From Stentor coeruleus (taxonomy: Eukaryota; Ciliophora; Heterotrichea; Heterotrichida; Stentoridae), in contig MPUH01000660.1 in the NCBI GenBank assembly GCA_001970955.1, positions 1 through 41,229 on the forward strand: 41,229 nt of DNA. The letters are read 5' to 3'. Both the position numbers and the translations under genes were made by a program. Below the pieces are notes generated by a model. The model worked only from the letters and a program-made list of their open reading frames with translations. It searched no databases and was not told the DNA's origin. Position 1 is the first letter of the stretch. The number at the start of each line of letters is the position of its first letter. This document shows, piece after piece, positions 30,458 through 39,126 of this stretch.

Positions 30458-31423
30458 TTAGAGTGTTGTGTTTAAAGACCTACGTCTTAATTTAAGATCT
30501 AAAGGTTTTGGATTAGGTTTGCTTTTTATATGATTTTTTGGTACTTTGTATTTGGATAGTTGAGATTTTAAAGTTGTGTTTTCTGCTTTTAGCTTTTCGC
30601 TTGCACCTTGTATAAAGTATTGGCTACTGAGCATGAGGTGCATATCTTTTTCAAGTTCTTTATATTTTTTCTTTTCCTTGAATTGCTGTTTATCTTTCCT
30701 ATTCAAAAGTATCTCCTTAAGCTGCAAAACTCTAAATTTCACTAAATATTCCTGTTCTTTTTTATTACAAATCTCAATAGACTTATTAATTTTTGTCTGT
30801 ATTTCCTGATCTNGTTCTTTTTTATTACAAATCTCAATAGACTTATTAATTTTTGTCTGTATTTCCTGATCTAAAGCTATAAGTTTAGCTTCCTGATCCT
30901 TAAGTACTTCTTCTAACTTATGCAGTTCATGAGTTTTTTCTATAATTTCCTGCTCTTTTAAAGAAATTTCTTTAGTTTGTTGCGACAAGCAATGCTGAGC
31001 ATGAGATTCTTTCAGTTTAAGTTCAGCATTTTTCCATTCAAGTTGGACTTTTAAAGTTTCTAAATTATGTTCTTTAGTTTCTATACTATTTTCTAATTGT
31101 TCAAGTATATTTTTTGTTTTTTTTAAAGATAACTCAGTTGTTTTTGATTCTGTTTCATATAATTCAATTTGTTTTTCAGCATTAGAAAGTTTAGATAAAA
31201 GTTCATTAAAACTTGTTATTAAAAAGACTAGAGCATGGTTTATTGGGAAAGATTCTTGTAGGACTGATGAGTTTTTAAAACAAATACTACATTTGGTTAG
31301 AGAATTATTTGTTAAGAGTATAAGACAAGTTTCACAAAATGTATGACCACAAGGTAAGATTGTTGGGTTAAAGTAGTTTTTTTTGCAGAATTTACATAGT
31401 AGAGGTTCTAACAATTGATCCAT
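30458..31423 (-). CDS. RING-finger / coiled-coil protein (probable E3 ubiquitin ligase)
   Basis: The ATG at 31423 is used (the frame opens with TTG four codons earlier). As written it carries a 20-residue in-frame duplication caused by an assembly join; the true length is about 301 aa. The N-terminus is a C3HC4 RING: C10-x2-C13-x11-C25-x-H27-x2-C30-x2-C33-x11-C45-x2-C48, with the typical LPCGHTFCETC core. RING domains recruit E2 enzymes, so a ubiquitin ligase role is likely. From about 70 to 260 follows a charged coiled coil, for oligomerisation or target binding. The tail is basic (SKPNPKPLDLKLRRRS). Substrate unknown. It ends 19 bp before eS24. Confidence 0.85.
   Translation of the reverse strand: MDQLLEPLLCKFCKKNYFNPTILPCGHTFCETCLILLTNNSLTKCSICFKNSSVLQESFPINHALVFLITSFNELLSKLSNAEKQIELYETESKTTELSLKKTKNILEQLENSIETKEHNLETLKVQLEWKNAELKLKESHAQHCLSQQTKEISLKEQEIIEKTHELHKLEEVLKDQEAKLIALDQEIQTKINKSIEICNKKEXDQEIQTKINKSIEICNKKEQEYLVKFRVLQLKEILLNRKDKQQFKEKKKYKELEKDMHLMLSSQYFIQGASEKLKAENTTLKSQLSKYKVPKNHIKSKPNPKPLDLKLRRRSLNTTL
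30754..30872. other. Assembly join: 59-bp duplication around one N, inside the RING gene
   Basis: Bases 30754-30812 equal 30814-30872, with N at 30813. The extra 60 nt keep the frame, so the predicted protein falsely contains the same 19-20 residues twice (IQTKINKSIEICNKKE repeated). Confidence 0.93.
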
Positions 31424-32054
31424 TATATTTGACAATTGAAGGTATTGAAGAAAAGATGAGGATTAGTTGAAATAAAAGGATTTTGTTTATGGGTTTGATA
31501 TGATTTAAAGGATTAAAGTTTTTATTTGAGGTATTGAGGATGGGTTTTATGGGTTTGATATAATTTAAAGGATTAAGATTTTTATTTGAGGTGCTGAGGA
31601 TGGGTTTTAGGATAATATGATTTTGATTTTAATATGGAAAGATAGTAGAATGCTTTTGTGATAGATTTAGATTAGAAGGTTAATATGATATCAAGCAGAA
31701 GGCATAAATAATGATTTTATAAAGCTTAAAAAGGTCTTTAGGATCGGCCTTTAATATTCTGATAATCTAATATTTATCCAAGAAATAATACATTGAATAT
31801 CTAATTTATTCTTAACTGAATTAGATTGTTATTAACTAAACAAACATCGATATAAATTACTTAAAAATCAAATCAAATCCTAATAAATCCGCCTTACATA
31901 AATATCTATATCAATCTAATCATAAAAAACTCAAACCACAATCCTATCCACCCTATATCTTATCCAAAATACAACTCAGCATCAGACTTTTATTTAAAAA
32001 TTCATATATAAACTTCGAATTTTATTATAAATGATTTTTATTTTATAGGAACTA
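31424..32054. other. Intergenic region between RING and pseudokinase-like genes
   Basis: 631 bp without a gene. 31434-31593 has no C on the + strand (5' flank of the minus-strand RING gene), while 31900-32000 is G-poor (3' flank of the next minus gene). It contains the 60-bp tandem repeat listed next. Confidence 0.6.
31489..31608. repeat. Two tandem copies of a 60-bp unit, about 92% identical
   Basis: Units 31489-31548 and 31549-31608 begin ATGGGTTTGATA and differ at five of 60 positions. There is no N between them, and the differences show that this is a real, older duplication. It lies 65 bp upstream of the RING gene start. Confidence 0.9.
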
Positions 32055-34313
32055 TCACAACTTTATATCAAGATCTAGTTCATTCACCAATATTCGTGCT
32101 CTTTCTAAACTAGCTCTCTTCATCCTATTTCTCTCTAGCAACTCTATGAAAAACTGTTTTTTATCAGGATTAAGTCTCAAAAAATGATAAAGCCAAGATT
32201 CATCGTCATCATCTAAACTTTTTGTTTGTGTATTCTCCATCTTAGTTTTGAAAATTTCCAACACGAATTTACCGAAACTATAGATCAACCCTGCTCTGTG
32301 AGTTCTTCCTTGTTGCACCTCAGGAGCTTTGAAATTATATTTAACCTGCTGATTTGTTATAATCCTCCACTTGAGTTTTTCATTAAATAAACCAATACAA
32401 GTGTCATCAAACGCACAGATCTCAGAATTTTTGCTTAGAATTCGTGATATCATGTCTAATATTCCATTAAGTCTAATCCTGATTTCCTGAGAACTCATAC
32501 GGAGAATATAATTAATCATAAGATCGTCTTTAAAATCTTCAGTGCACAGAATAATAATTTTCCCATTACTTTTCTTTGATATTCCATGATATGTTACCAT
32601 AAAACTATATTTATTTTCCTTGAAAAGGGCATATCGTATATTCGCAGTATGAAGCTCTTCTTCAATGCAATTTTCATTTTCATTATATTCATCAACAACA
32701 TTTGTATCTTTAAAAATATGCATATTATAAATTCTTTCTTTATGCAAATCTAAAAACGGATTGTCTAACTCAGCCAAAAAACAAGAAATATAATTTTCAT
32801 TATTTTCATTTTCCCTGACCTCAAGAGTATTATGCAAAGGTTCACTATAGTTATAAATCGGTTTTTGTAGTATCCAAATGAAATTCTCTAATGGGAATTT
32901 ATTATTTTTGAAATATAAAAACTTTAATGATAATTCTTTAGCAAGTTCAGTTATCGCGGATAAAGCTTCAAATGATTGATCTTTGCTAGCTTGGAAAAAA
33001 GTTTCTCCTTCACTTGGAGCGGTATACGTAAACTCATTACCATTGATTTTTATTAAGTTGCATTTGAATCTTGCTGATAAAAACCAGTCATCAGGCGAAC
33101 TTAAACGCTCGATTATTTTTTTTTCTAAACAAGCTTCACGATCAGTAAGAGTCTTAGAAACAATCAACTGAAATTTGATTTTAGGGCATTTCAAAGCTTT
33201 TCCTTTTAATATAATTTCCTTTATAGATGTTTCTAAAAATAGAGATTCATATATATTAGTCAAATGCAAGCTATATAAATCAAGGTATTTTTGAATGAAA
33301 AATAGGAATCCTTGATTCGAGTATTTTATTGCATCAGACAAGTTTTTATAGTTTTCAAAAGTTCTGAAATCGTGGTAGTTTATAGAATAAAATATTTCCT
33401 GAGTTTCTGAATTGCATGAAAAACACCCGAATTCAATCGAACCATTTATGCTAGAAAAGTAATTTTTTAACCGGGAAAAGCTTGTTTGGGTGATTTTTTT
33501 CCTATCACTCTCATTAAAAACTATGAAAATGTTTATCCCTATAATCCCATTACAGGATTTTATATGCACTTTGTATTTTCTGAACTTTTTAAATGCTAAA
33601 CATGACATGGAATAGCAAATCCCATTATCGATTTCTGAAACCTTGATTTTTTTCTGATTAAGCTCTGAAGTTATGCAGGCTAAGTTTCTTTTGTCTAAAA
33701 ACATGAACCTAAGCAAATAATTGTCAACATGGCGCTCTAAATCCCTGATTTCTATTTCTTGTTGGATTTTGAAGGTAAAACATATAATATTATTGCTTAT
33801 TACCTTCGCATTAGGTTCATTTTGGATGTTAATTGGTGAAAGTGCGTTTTTTGCCCAAGAAGTATTTGGCAGCTGAGACATAATTGTAACAAAGTTCTCG
33901 TTCATAGTAATGAATTTTTTTGATATCAAAAAATCTTCAATTGTCCACTCATGCAGTTTTATTGGCCTATCATTGGAAAAACTATCGATTTTTTCCAAAA
34001 GTGTTTTCTTGCTTTGGTTTGATTTGTGGTAACTTAGTATCTTATTCGTTGCCCTTTCACAATCACTCAATATGCTAGTTGCAGGAATATCCGTTGATAT
34101 GCTTTGGTTTATGCGAGAATGAGTTGTTCGAATAAAAGAGGTGTAAAAGTTTGGAAAACTATTTGGTTCCATAAATTTATTATCTATCAAATCTACTATT
34201 ATGTATGGAAAATTATATTTAATTTTTTTCTTTCTCACAAACAATGGCCTAACTATGAGAAATAAGTGAAAAAACAAAGCAAAACAAAGGATAAGGAATA
34301 AAATGACAAGCAA
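32055..34313 (-). CDS. Membrane-anchored protein with degenerate kinase-like C-terminus
   Basis: Long open frame of about 752 codons. The 5' end is uncertain: the frame opens at TTG (34313), no in-frame ATG lies between the upstream TGA and that point, and the first ATG inside is at about residue 48. I saw no acceptable 15-nt intron. Codons 1-25 encode a strongly hydrophobic stretch followed by VRKKKIKY, a type of N-terminal membrane anchor that looks real. Residues 50-560 match nothing I know. Near the C-terminus (about 590-740) the order of features resembles a kinase C-lobe: a long helix, KLKWRII, then FKAPEV (APE at about 662-664), GLIYSFGKFVLEIF (compare the DVYSFGVVLLEL pattern) and a final helical part with ERNRMKRAS. 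HRD and DFG are absent, so it would be catalytically dead. Function unknown. Confidence 0.65.
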   Translation of the reverse strand: MLVILFLILCFALFFHLFLIVRPLFVRKKKIKYNFPYIIVDLIDNKFMEPNSFPNFYTSFIRTTHSRINQSISTDIPATSILSDCERATNKILSYHKSNQSKKTLLEKIDSFSNDRPIKLHEWTIEDFLISKKFITMNENFVTIMSQLPNTSWAKNALSPINIQNEPNAKVISNNIICFTFKIQQEIEIRDLERHVDNYLLRFMFLDKRNLACITSELNQKKIKVSEIDNGICYSMSCLAFKKFRKYKVHIKSCNGIIGINIFIVFNESDRKKITQTSFSRLKNYFSSINGSIEFGCFSCNSETQEIFYSINYHDFRTFENYKNLSDAIKYSNQGFLFFIQKYLDLYSLHLTNIYESLFLETSIKEIILKGKALKCPKIKFQLIVSKTLTDREACLEKKIIERLSSPDDWFLSARFKCNLIKINGNEFTYTAPSEGETFFQASKDQSFEALSAITELAKELSLKFLYFKNNKFPLENFIWILQKPIYNYSEPLHNTLEVRENENNENYISCFLAELDNPFLDLHKERIYNMHIFKDTNVVDEYNENENCIEEELHTANIRYALFKENKYSFMVTYHGISKKSNGKIIILCTEDFKDDLMINYILRMSSQEIRIRLNGILDMISRILSKNSEICAFDDTCIGLFNEKLKWRIITNQQVKYNFKAPEVQQGRTHRAGLIYSFGKFVLEIFKTKMENTQTKSLDDDDESWLYHFLRLNPDKKQFFIELLERNRMKRASLERARILVNELDLDIKL

Positions 34314-34480
34314 AAGCTGATTGGAAATATATAGGTTTATATGTCATAAAACAGCTATTGATTTATGTTGTAAAACCATGCCCTTTAAAGCTTTTTAGCT
34401 TTTTAGCTTTAGCATTCTAGCTTTCAAATGCTAATTTGGTATATCAACCCATGAAACATTTTTAGCTTTCTGTTTACTTT
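34314..34480. other. 5' flank with short TTTAGC repeats
   Basis: Repeated CTTTTTAGCTTTTTAGCTTT-like units occur at about 34388-34425. No gene. Confidence 0.5.
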
Positions 34481-34709
34481 TTAAAATGTAGTAGCAATAA
34501 ATAATCCAGCATTATAAACACCTTCATTTAGGATAGACATGCTATATCCATCTTTGAATGATGCTGAATCATTATTGAATCATTTTTTCATCAGATCTAA
34601 ATATTCCATGATACTTCAAATGAAAAGCTGTTATGCATTTTACTAGTCTGTTACTGGAGATCTTTGTTTATTCAAATCTGCCTGATGCATAGGACACCTT
34701 GGAGGTATC
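34481..34709 (-). pseudogene. Gene relic with stops and a frameshift
   Basis: On the minus strand from 34709 a coding-like stretch reads DTSKVSYASGRFE, meets a TAA, continues as SNRLVKCITAFHLKYHGIF, meets another TAA, and in a second frame continues as NDSASFKDGYSMSILNEG followed by VYNAGLFIATTF and a stop at 34483-34481. The composition is more coding-like than the surroundings. I cannot identify the parent gene. It could also be remnants of the missing 5' end of the neighbouring minus-strand gene, but stops separate them. Confidence 0.35.
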
Positions 34710-36071
34710 GCGCTATTTATTATTATTATTTCAAATTAATGGTTGATATCAAAATATAGAATAAATAAAAGGTTTAGGCTACAATAAGATAAAATTTATT
34801 TCTAAGTATAAAAGATTAAGTCTATGATTTTTATATAACAATTACTTGGTAATTATAATTCCAGTCTAGGTAAATATAGTGACTCGAATATTTTACTTCA
34901 TATATCGAATAATTTATATTTTAGTATGTGAATTATGTTATACCAATAATACTTAGAATACAAATAAACTAAGAGAAATGACTGAATTGATTACATTTGA
35001 TTGAAGTTTTGGATTTATTCTGCAACTACTCTGATTATGTAGTTTTACTAATGAGATTATTTGAAAATTTACTTTTTTTGTTTTTAGTGACCCAATTTAG
35101 ATTTGCGTTATCACTTTGGTCTTAGGATTTTATCTTATGAACTAGGCTAAGGCATATTCAGAATAGTTAAAAGCTTCTTTTACTTGAAATTCATCAATGA
35201 TTTCAACAGCAAAAATGATTGGGTTTCAATGCGAAAAACGAATGATTGCAAAAGTTTCTTTTGGCATTTTTATATACATCCTTGTAGATTTTCTTATTTT
35301 GTTTATTCAGAGATAAATGCAAGATTTAGTTTCATATACATTCAAAACATTAGTTTTTGTGATGGGCAATCAAAGAATCTATTGCGTGGCTTGAATACAC
35401 TTAGTCTGAGTCACTAATCTTTGCATTGATCATATTGTGTCAGCATATAATCTTATAGTCTTATAGTAATTATATGAAAATCTATAGTAATTATGTGTTA
35501 GGCTGTAGTAATTTCTGATCAAAAATCTGAGTGTATAAAAATTCTTGGAATAATATTGGAATGTATGATTTAAAATATAAAATATGTAATGATTGCTTAT
35601 TGTATATAGTAATCATGTTTATTAAAGTAATAATTAGAAATTCATCGATTGATTATATATTTAAGGTTTTATGGAAAAAAATCATGGCTGATATTAATTA
35701 TATCTTGTTTTATATTATAAAACCAACTTTCTGTAATTTATAAATCGATTTGGATATATAATTTGACTAGATTTATTTACTACACTTAAAAGTGCGAATA
35801 TTTATATCTTCAGAGACCAAAAACATTGTTAGTCTAAAACAATAAAAATAATTCCAATTTTCTAATAAACAATTCTTTATAGGTTTTCTTATAAATTTAA
35901 ACTGTTACTATTAGCAGCAAATATCATCTCTTGTAAAAATCCGAATAAAAAATTCGATAATTTATATTTTATCCAAAATATGAAGTTTTGTAGAAAATAG
36001 AATTATAGAATATATGCAAAAAATGTATGAATTTAAAACATATAAACTCCCTATAATAAAACTATAAACCC

Positions 36072-36248
36072 AACAAATTCTCATCAAAAAAAACGCAAAC
36101 CTAATCTTTTATTCTCATACCTAAACCTCTTTATCTCTAAAAACTGACAAATTTCTTCNTAACAAATTCTCATCAAAAAACAATGCAAACCTAATCTTTT
36201 ATTCTCATACCTAAACCTCTTTATCTCTAAAAACTGACAAATTTCTTC
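36072..36248. other. Assembly join: ~87-bp near-duplication around one N
   Basis: Bases 36072-36158 and 36161-36248 are nearly identical, with N at 36159; they differ only in a short A-rich stretch (AACGC versus CAATGC). The small difference suggests read errors or two alleles at the contig ends. Confidence 0.88.
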
Positions 36249-36350
36249 AAGACCTTTCAGCATTTCCCATATAAAAAATCCTCTCTTTTTCTAATGATNC
36301 AAGACCTTTCAGCATTTCCCATATAAAAAATCCTCTCTTTTTCTAATGAT
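36248..36350. other. Assembly join: 51-bp duplication around one N
   Basis: Bases 36248-36298 equal 36300-36350, with N at 36299. It directly abuts the previous join, so a contig of only about 140 bp was placed between two others. Confidence 0.92.
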
Positions 36351-36386
36351 AAAAAACATTATGTATATTATTCTAATCACCCATCC

Positions 36387-38567
36387 TCACTTTGTAGACT
36401 TCATTCTTTTAATATCTTCAACTTTAAACATAGGCAACTTAACAGTCTCTCTTCTTTTCTTACATGAACTCCATGCTTCCATATTTTTCCTCAACTGCAT
36501 TAAAACAAATTTATCAACATTTTCGCTTTGTAAATAACTAGCCCATATTTCATAAAGAGGTAAACATATATTCTTAATAAACCCTGCTTGACTTTTTGGA
36601 ACATCAGTAGTTTCCCTATCACAATACATCGACACCGCTTGTCCTCTTTGTTTTTCTAAATCCCCTTGATGGAAAAATTCTTCACATACTAATTGTGTCC
36701 ATTTTTCATGTAATTCCTTCTCTTTAGCACTATGCCCAACATCAGCACATTTAAGGCCCATTGATAACACTTGAACTTTATCTTCAAAATTCTCAATATC
36801 TAAATTAGACAAACTTGTTACCCTAGTTCTAAACTTGCCTAATATTTCAAAATGCCTTGACATATCAGTTTCTAATATCATACTAATAATCATTTTTCTA
36901 GACCTTGTAAAATCTTCTGAACTTAAGTTTTCAAAAATATTCCCATTAGATGTGAGCATTATTTTATAAGTTTTTGATGCATGCATATTTTCTAAGACTG
37001 AGGAATCATTGTATCTTATAGCGATTTTATCATGATTATTTACAAGAAATCTATTTGTTAAAGCTGGATGACCAATATCATGACCTAAAGCAGCGATTAT
37101 ACAACTTATAAGTTCAACTTGGGTTAGAGAGTTTTTTAATGTAGATTGCATGATAAAATATAAGCTTGAATGAAGAACATCTGCTGCATGGGATGAGTTG
37201 TGATAAGGGTTTTCATGATATCCTGATTCAAGTTTTTCGAAAAAACAGTTAATTTGTTCAGGAGTTTGGTTGAGGTAGTCTGTAAGTTTCCATTTTTGGA
37301 ATAAGTATTTGGCTATTAAGGATAAACAGTTGCCTGTTGTTTCTTGTAAAAAGAAAATGTTGAAATTCCATTGCTGGCCGATTTGGGAAAGGATGCTTTC
37401 GAGCATGTTGAGACCGTAATGGCTGAATGGGTAGTGAACTTTTTCTGTAAAATTTATCAGTGAAGGTTGACTGTTTGAAGATTTATCACTTTTGTACCCG
37501 ATTTCAATGAAGTTTTGGGTTATGAACTCTTTATCTTCAGCATCCATAGACCCTGCTTCGATTTTTATCTCGCTTGCATACATCGCACTACCTATTCGCT
37601 GTTTTATAGTCTCAAGTTCGATTTGTGACATTTTCAGTGAGTCTTTTATGTCCCTATACATAATAACCGCACAAGCATTTTTAAGTGTTTTCTGAACATT
37701 TTCACAAGACTTAATCAGTAATTCAGACTCACTATTAATAACATCATCATTCCTTGATTTCATCGAAGCTGTCGTCCTATAATTCCTATCATCCCTGGCT
37801 TGTATCCAAAAAATCAATTTACTCCTCAAATCAATTGCTTGTGACTCAACAACTTGTAAAGCTAAAGTAAGTAAAATCAAAAAAAAATCGCTAAAAATTT
37901 CGCTTCGGCTCTTAGAAATAAGCGAAAGATTTACAACTAAATACAAACTTAATCCATATACAACCAAGCATAATGTATGTAAAAATGAATCAAAAAGAAC
38001 AATTCTAAAAGATATGATAATACCAACAAAACCTACTCCAAGTGGTAAATCAACATTTCCTTCTGAATTATCAAAAATATTAGCAAGAACATGCTCTTTA
38101 CCTAAAACCAAATATGTTAAGCAGATTATGCCTAATAATGTCATGCCTAATCGAGAATTTGTAAGGCATTTTGGTATACGATATAAGCAATAAAGCCATG
38201 AATAAGCTACAATCAAGATGATGCATAAAAAAATTATGTGAAAACCTAAATGAGAAGAGGATATTGAGTTTTCACTATAGAAAATCCCGGAGAATACAAT
38301 AAAACTTATGCACATTAGGGTTAGGAATAAATAAAAATATACCAGGTCCCCTGTTAATTCTTCAGATGGGCGGTTTGAATCCGGGTCAATGTAAAGTCTT
38401 TTAGAATAATCGTTTTCTAAAGCTTTGTCGATAAAAGTTAGTAGGTTTGGACTGATTGGGGCAGTGATATTTGAGAACTCCACAGCGTTTATTAGATGGT
38501 AAAGTGATGGCCTTAGTCTTGAGGCCATGAGGTGTTTACCTTTTGGTTTTATCTTTTTATTTACCAT
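36387..38567 (-). CDS. Six-TM cyclic nucleotide 3',5'-phosphodiesterase
   Basis: 726-aa class I PDE that hydrolyses cAMP and/or cGMP. The N-terminal half has about six membrane helices (near 75-95, 108-128, 138-156, 177-194, 197-216, 226-241), so the catalytic domain is held at a membrane. The catalytic domain (about 430-700) has every metal-binding residue: H456 in YHNSSHAADV, H496 and D497 in GHDIGH (496-500), and D609 in KCADVGH. The purine-binding glutamine is Q660 (SQAGFI), with F663 close by. Gln orientation does not reveal cAMP versus cGMP preference. There is no GAF, PAS or cyclase domain. Membrane PDEs of this type occur in ciliates and could shape ciliary cAMP/cGMP, which control beating. 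The start ATG at 38567 is the first in frame. No intron. Confidence 0.92.
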   Translation of the reverse strand: MVNKKIKPKGKHLMASRLRPSLYHLINAVEFSNITAPISPNLLTFIDKALENDYSKRLYIDPDSNRPSEELTGDLVYFYLFLTLMCISFIVFSGIFYSENSISSSHLGFHIIFLCIILIVAYSWLYCLYRIPKCLTNSRLGMTLLGIICLTYLVLGKEHVLANIFDNSEGNVDLPLGVGFVGIIISFRIVLFDSFLHTLCLVVYGLSLYLVVNLSLISKSRSEIFSDFFLILLTLALQVVESQAIDLRSKLIFWIQARDDRNYRTTASMKSRNDDVINSESELLIKSCENVQKTLKNACAVIMYRDIKDSLKMSQIELETIKQRIGSAMYASEIKIEAGSMDAEDKEFITQNFIEIGYKSDKSSNSQPSLINFTEKVHYPFSHYGLNMLESILSQIGQQWNFNIFFLQETTGNCLSLIAKYLFQKWKLTDYLNQTPEQINCFFEKLESGYHENPYHNSSHAADVLHSSLYFIMQSTLKNSLTQVELISCIIAALGHDIGHPALTNRFLVNNHDKIAIRYNDSSVLENMHASKTYKIMLTSNGNIFENLSSEDFTRSRKMIISMILETDMSRHFEILGKFRTRVTSLSNLDIENFEDKVQVLSMGLKCADVGHSAKEKELHEKWTQLVCEEFFHQGDLEKQRGQAVSMYCDRETTDVPKSQAGFIKNICLPLYEIWASYLQSENVDKFVLMQLRKNMEAWSSCKKRRETVKLPMFKVEDIKRMKSTK

Positions 38568-39126
38568 TTAACCTTTATTAAATAAGGTATGTATTTATGC
38601 AAGAGGTGAAGGCTGAGAGTTTGCTTGTAGAAAGTTGCTTAGGTTTATGGGATAAAGATAAGATGTAAAAATTTAACATTTTTCAGTTTGGAATGTTAAA
38701 TTCGTGCTTTTTTTGTAAAATTTTATGTTTCAAATGCACTTTGCTTTGAAACTACCTTTTGATATAGTTTTGCAGTAAAATTTTTTTTAAAAGAATATTT
38801 TCGCTGTTGGGAAATTGGATTATCAATGTTTTGATATCATTTTTTAGCCTTTTATGATCTTTTTGCATTACAGCTAATTTTTTTAGGTTTAATAAAATTA
38901 TATAATAAGCCTATTATTTATAATTTGAATTCTACTAAAGCTATATATTTGCGTATACCTTCAAAGTCACATTTTAATACCCTTTTTTTAAAATACCCAA
39001 ATTTATCCTAAAACCAATTCATAATAATATAAAAAAAAGATTATCATAATCACTAAACTAAAATTATAATCATCTTTTCCCATTAATTCTAACATTTCTT
39101 TTTTTGATTACCTAACTAGTAATAAA
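38568..39126. other. Intergenic region between PDE and zinc protein genes
   Basis: 559 bp without a gene. C-poor on the + strand just upstream of the PDE start, G-poor next to the 3' end of the zinc protein gene. Confidence 0.6.

Larger units (their letters stand above)
34710..36386. other. Gene-poor AT-rich stretch with two assembly joins
   Basis: About 1.7 kb with no supportable gene. Frames at 35184-35417 (TTG start) and 35531-35743 (GTG start) lack other support. The right end has two assembly joins (see next entries) in the 3' flank of the phosphodiesterase. Confidence 0.5.

Noticed and set aside
35184-35417. 77-codon + frame with several Cys and Trp
   Set aside because: TTG start and no recognisable motif; slightly coding-like, possibly another relic, but support is too weak.
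35531-35743. 70-codon + frame
   Set aside because: GTG start, AT-driven composition, isolated in gene-poor DNA.
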